Shown here piece after piece: positions 60,976 through 64,000 of a stretch of 64,000 bases of DNA. The notes beneath the pieces are model-generated. The model made no database searches and was not told where the DNA came from. It saw only the letters and a list, made by a program, of their open reading frames with translations. Position 1 is the first letter of the stretch; each line of letters begins with the position of its first letter. This DNA comes from Pseudomonas sp. LBUM920 (lineage in GTDB: Bacteria > Pseudomonadota > Gammaproteobacteria > Pseudomonadales > Pseudomonadaceae), in assembly GCF_003852315.1 (NCBI RefSeq), contig NZ_CP027762.1, positions 3,825,501-3,889,500 on the forward strand, in the 5' to 3' direction. Both the position numbers and the translations under genes were made by a program.

Positions 60976-61655
60976 ACATGCGCCAGGATGGCCTCGCCGC
61001 ACACCTTCAAGCCCTGACCCAGCAACTGACCGCCGCCCAACTGGAGTGGTGGCAGCAGGCGCAGGCGCAGCTCGCCCAGCAACCCAGCGCCACCCTGGCG
61101 GCGTTGTTGAGCGGCCAATGCAAGCGCATGCTGCCCGCGCCGGCCGTGGAGTTGGCACGTGCACTGGTGCTGGCCAAAGCACTCGAACACACCCCGGTAA
61201 CCGAGCAGGTACCGCTGCTGCGTCAGCTGTTCCTGTGGGGTGACGACCAGGAAAAAATCGCCCTGCTGGGTGCCCTCGACTGGCTCGACAGCGACGGCCT
61301 TTGCGTGGCGCTGGCCCTGCAGGCCGGGCGCACCAGCAACCCGCAGGTATTCGCCGCCCTCGCCCTCGACACGGCCTACCCGTCACGCCATTACCCGGAG
61401 CGCGCCTTTCACCAGCTGGTACTCAAAGCGCTCGGCATGGGCCTCGACGTGGGGCGCGTGATGGGGCTCACGCAGCGCCAGGGCGTCACGCTCAACCAAC
61501 TGGCCCTTGACCTGCTCGATGAACAGCTCGCGGCCGAGCGAACCGTGTCCCCAGGGCTGCCCACCGTCATCGCCTTTGACCTGCTCAGCGCCGCGCAACG
61601 CCAGCGCCTGCGAAGCCTGAGCCTGCCGCCGCAATGGCTCGCCTACCTGAACTGA
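60972..61655 (+). CDS. eboA: EboA domain-containing protein
   Basis: A 227-residue, mostly alpha-helical cytoplasmic protein of the EboA family, found only in ebo clusters and without a known reaction. Characteristic pieces are LWGDDQEKIALLGALDWL, SNPQVFAALALDTAYPSRHYP and FHQLVLKALGMGLDVGRVMGL. No membrane segment or catalytic motif is evident. It starts inside the last codons of eboC and is followed 40 bp later by eboB. Confidence 0.9.
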   Translation: MNMRQDGLAAHLQALTQQLTAAQLEWWQQAQAQLAQQPSATLAALLSGQCKRMLPAPAVELARALVLAKALEHTPVTEQVPLLRQLFLWGDDQEKIALLGALDWLDSDGLCVALALQAGRTSNPQVFAALALDTAYPSRHYPERAFHQLVLKALGMGLDVGRVMGLTQRQGVTLNQLALDLLDEQLAAERTVSPGLPTVIAFDLLSAAQRQRLRSLSLPPQWLAYLN

Positions 61656-61695
61656 CACCGCACAACGCCGCCCCTGCCCTTGACGAGGATTCACC

Positions 61696-62580
61696 ATGCT
61701 CAAGTACTTCGATCCGCATATTCATATGGTCAGCCGCACCACCGACGACTACCAGAACATGGCCGCCGCCGGCATCACCGGCGTGATCGAGCCGGCGTTC
61801 TGGCAGGGCCAGGCACGCACCAGTGTCGGCAGTTTCGTCGACTACTTTGACACGCTGCTCGGCTGGGAACGCTTTCGCGCGAGCATGTTTGGCATTCATC
61901 ACTTCTGCACCATCGGCCTTAACCCCAAAGAGGCGAATGACCTGTCGATCGCCAATGAAGTGCTGCAGATTCTGCCGCGCTACCTGGTCAAGGACGGCGT
62001 GGTGGCAGTGGGCGAAATCGGCTACGACGACATCACCCCTGAAGAGGACCGCTTTCTCGCCGCGCAGCTGGAGCTGGCCAAGCAATTCAACCTGCCGGTG
62101 CTGGTGCACACGCCGCACCGCGACAAGATCGGCGGCACCAAACGCACCCTCGCGGTGATCCGTGAAGTGGGCATCGCCGAACACCTGGTGATCATCGACC
62201 ACCTCAACGAACTGACCTTGCCGCTGGTGCTCGACAGCGAGTGCTGGCGCGGCCATTCCATCTACCCCAACACCAAGATGTCGGAGCAGCGCATGGTCGC
62301 GCTGCTCAAGGAATACGGCACCGAAAAAATGGTGGTCAACAGCGCGGCGGATTGGGGCATCAGCGACCCACTCAAAGTGCCCAAGACCGGCCAGGCGATG
62401 TTGGCCGCAGGCTTCACGGAAGCCCAGGTCGAGCAGGTGCTGTTCCATAACCCGGTGGACTTTTTTGCCCAAAGTGGCCAGCTCGACAAGGCGCTGGTGA
62501 GCACGCCACTGCCCATCGACCAGCGCAAGCAATGGCAGGAAAACTCGGCCCTGCGCGGCCAGGAACCGGTGGTCAAATGA
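61696..62580 (+). CDS. eboB: EboB: TatD-family metal-dependent hydrolase
   Basis: A 294-residue TIM-barrel hydrolase of the TatD/amidohydrolase group. Metal ligands are HxH in YFDPHIHMVSRTT, Glu in VAVGEIGYDD, His in VLVHTPHRDK and His in VIIDHLNE. The family hydrolyses phosphoesters or amides; the ebo substrate is unknown. A GAGG ribosome site precedes ATG 61696. Its stop overlaps the eboE start (ATGA). Confidence 0.9.
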   Translation: MLKYFDPHIHMVSRTTDDYQNMAAAGITGVIEPAFWQGQARTSVGSFVDYFDTLLGWERFRASMFGIHHFCTIGLNPKEANDLSIANEVLQILPRYLVKDGVVAVGEIGYDDITPEEDRFLAAQLELAKQFNLPVLVHTPHRDKIGGTKRTLAVIREVGIAEHLVIIDHLNELTLPLVLDSECWRGHSIYPNTKMSEQRMVALLKEYGTEKMVVNSAADWGISDPLKVPKTGQAMLAAGFTEAQVEQVLFHNPVDFFAQSGQLDKALVSTPLPIDQRKQWQENSALRGQEPVVK

Positions 62581-63791
62581 GTGCCTGCAGCGGCTGGACG
62601 GCCGCCCAGCTCGGGTATTGCAGCAATGTGCACCCAACGCGTGACCTGGCCGGATTACGGGCCTCGATCAAGCAGCATTTTCAAGGCGTGCGCAATTTGC
62701 GCGGGCTGCAGCAACAGGACAGCGGCCTGTGGATTTGCGCTCACGCGGCGGCGCAGCTGCAGCAGGAATCGGCGCGCGTGCAGTTCCTGGCATTGCTCAA
62801 GCACAGCGGCCTGCGCCTGACCTCGCTGAACGGTTTTCCCTATGGCGAATTTCATCAGGGCGCCGTCAAAGCCGACGTCTACCTGCCCAATTGGGCCGAC
62901 CCGCAACGCCTGGCCTACAGCCTGGACCTGGCGCGCCTCCTCGCCCATGCCTTGCCAAACGACTGCGTCCACGGCGTGATCTCCACGGTACCGCTGGGCT
63001 ATGCCGCCACCTGGACGCCGGCATTGCAGGCGCGCGCCGACGAGCAACTGAGCCAACTCACCGCCGCACTCGCCCACCTGCATTGGGAAACCGGCAAAAA
63101 AATCGTGTTCTGCCTGGAAATGGAACCGGACTGCGTGCTGGAAAACACCGAGCAGGCCATCGCGTTTTTCCAGCGCCGGCAATCCATGGACCCCAACCAT
63201 GCCTACTTGGCGTTGTGCTTCGATGTGTGCCATCAGGCGGTGATGTTCGAAGACTGCTACCAGTCGCTGGAACGGCTGCGCGCGGCCGAGGTGCCGGTGG
63301 GCAAGATCCAGCTGTCCAACGCGATGATTTGCCGCTTGCCATCGGACGACGCCAGCCGGCGCGAACACGTGCTCACGACCCTGAGCACCTTCGCCGAACT
63401 CACGTACTTACATCAGGTGAAAGCGCTCACGGCCCAGGGCCATCGAGTGGCCTGGCCAGACCTGCCGGCCGCCCTGAAGGACTGCGCCGGGTTCGGCGAA
63501 CTGCGCATCCACTTCCACATCCCGCTGTTCAGCGACCACCTGTTGCTGCCCGAACTCAGCGGCAGCCAGATTGCCCTGGCGCAGACCTTCGACTACCTGG
63601 CGGCGCATGCCGATGTGCGCCCGGTGCTGGAGGTGGAAACCTACAGCTGGGGCGTGCTGCCCGTTGAATTGCGGCCCGCTACCGAGGCCGCTCAATTGGC
63701 CGGCATCGCCGCTGAGCTGCGCTGGGTCGAAGAGCAACTGCGCCAGCGCAACCTGTTGCACGTGCAGGAGGCCTACGCCGATGCCCTCTGA
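62577..63791 (+). CDS. eboE: EboE: metabolite traffic protein, TIM-barrel fold
   Basis: A 404-residue protein of the EboE family, related to xylose-isomerase-like TIM barrels. Visible parts are QLGYCSNVHPTRDLAGLRAS, LTSLNGFPYGEFHQGAVKADVYLPNW (in pieces LTSLNGFPYGEFHQ), IVFCLEMEPDCVLENT, ALCFDVCHQAVMFED and RIHFHIPLF, which supply Glu, Asp and His residues at the expected barrel ends. The name comes from the proposed role in moving the cluster's metabolite; direct biochemical evidence is lacking. Its last 11 bp overlap eboF. Confidence 0.9.
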   Translation: MSACSGWTAAQLGYCSNVHPTRDLAGLRASIKQHFQGVRNLRGLQQQDSGLWICAHAAAQLQQESARVQFLALLKHSGLRLTSLNGFPYGEFHQGAVKADVYLPNWADPQRLAYSLDLARLLAHALPNDCVHGVISTVPLGYAATWTPALQARADEQLSQLTAALAHLHWETGKKIVFCLEMEPDCVLENTEQAIAFFQRRQSMDPNHAYLALCFDVCHQAVMFEDCYQSLERLRAAEVPVGKIQLSNAMICRLPSDDASRREHVLTTLSTFAELTYLHQVKALTAQGHRVAWPDLPAALKDCAGFGELRIHFHIPLFSDHLLLPELSGSQIALAQTFDYLAAHADVRPVLEVETYSWGVLPVELRPATEAAQLAGIAAELRWVEEQLRQRNLLHVQEAYADAL

Positions 63792-64000
63792 ACAACCGCT
63801 GCTGCTGATCAATGTGGTCGGGCTCACGCCCTCGCTGTTGGGCGAAGCGACGCCGCACATCAACACCCTGCTCAAGACCGCCAAGATGGCCAGCCTGCAA
63901 CCGGTGTTCCCCGCCGTAACCTCGACGGTGCAGGCCTCGATCCTCACTGGCGCACCGCCGTCGCAGCACGGGATTGTCGGCAATGGCTGGTACTTTCGCG
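63781..64000 (+). CDS. eboF: EboF: alkaline phosphatase/nucleotide pyrophosphatase family protein (3'-truncated by window)
   Basis: The first 73 residues are inside the window: MPSEQPLLLINVVGLTPSLL and then FPAVTSTVQASILTGAPPSQ followed by HGIVGNGWYFR. This is the start of a type I phosphodiesterase/alkaline phosphatase-fold enzyme; the Thr in PAVTSTVQ is the usual nucleophile, with the HGIVGN loop after it. In ebo clusters this is the sixth member, EboF. It overlaps eboE by 11 bp. Confidence 0.88.
   Translation, partial: MPSEQPLLLINVVGLTPSLLGEATPHINTLLKTAKMASLQPVFPAVTSTVQASILTGAPPSQHGIVGNGWYFR

Overview
The window is a G+C-rich, densely coded stretch of a Pseudomonas chromosome, most likely the P. 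fluorescens group. The evidence is the gene repertoire (nemR/nemA, rtcBA/rtcR, membrane glucose dehydrogenase with OprB, mmsA with a LysR gene, an InaZ/InaW-type ice-nucleation gene), the many REP-type hairpins (TGTGGGAGC-GGCTTGC) and the sigma-54 control of rtc. No rRNA, tRNA, phage or insertion sequence was recognised.

Layout. 1-4.4 kb: the end of a quinone oxidoreductase, then an electrophile-stress operon (nemR, an Hsp31-like DJ-1 protein, nemA-like OYE) and a GlxA-type regulator. 4.6-7.2 kb: GNAT acetyltransferase, UppP and a DyP peroxidase. 7.2-12.1 kb: an RNA-repair locus rtcB-rlaP-rtcA with its divergent CARF/sigma-54 activator rtcR. 12.2-13.1 kb: palindromic repeat element A. 13.1-20.5 kb: a tripartite RND efflux operon ending in a yghU-like gene, with a divergent MarR gene. 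20.5-21.5 kb: repeat element B. 21.5-24.9 kb: NepI-like exporter, AraC regulator, mug and a GST.

24.9-35.7 kb: non-phosphorylative pentose (probably L-arabinose) oxidation. It comprises an SDR sugar dehydrogenase, periplasmic aldose epimerase, AraF, SMP-30 lactonase, a semialdehyde dehydrogenase, an FAH-family enzyme, an MFS carrier, an IlvD/Edd dehydratase and a FadR-type GntR regulator with paired candidate operators. AraF has no ABC partner genes here. 35.9-44.6 kb is more accessory: a membrane protein fused to a permuted papain-like domain, an AvrRpt2-like (C70) protease with a tightly linked unknown gene, a 1305-residue ice-nucleation protein with 68 sixteen-residue repeats, a small lipoprotein and an ArgP-like regulator.

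44.9-50.8 kb: bestrophin, proline iminopeptidase-like hydrolase, Gcd and OprB. 50.8-51.9 kb: a tandem REP (BIME) array with about eight units of 136 bp. 52.1-54.6 kb: a large toxin/effector-like protein of lower G+C content. 55.3-57.8 kb: mmsA and a divergent LysR gene. 58.2 kb to the window end: an ebo (edb) cluster in the order D-C-A-B-E-F, cut off inside eboF. Its EboD is fused to an N-terminal VTT/DedA-like membrane domain. This cluster, the C70 protease pair, the membrane-papain fusion and the effector-like gene are the least understood parts of the window.
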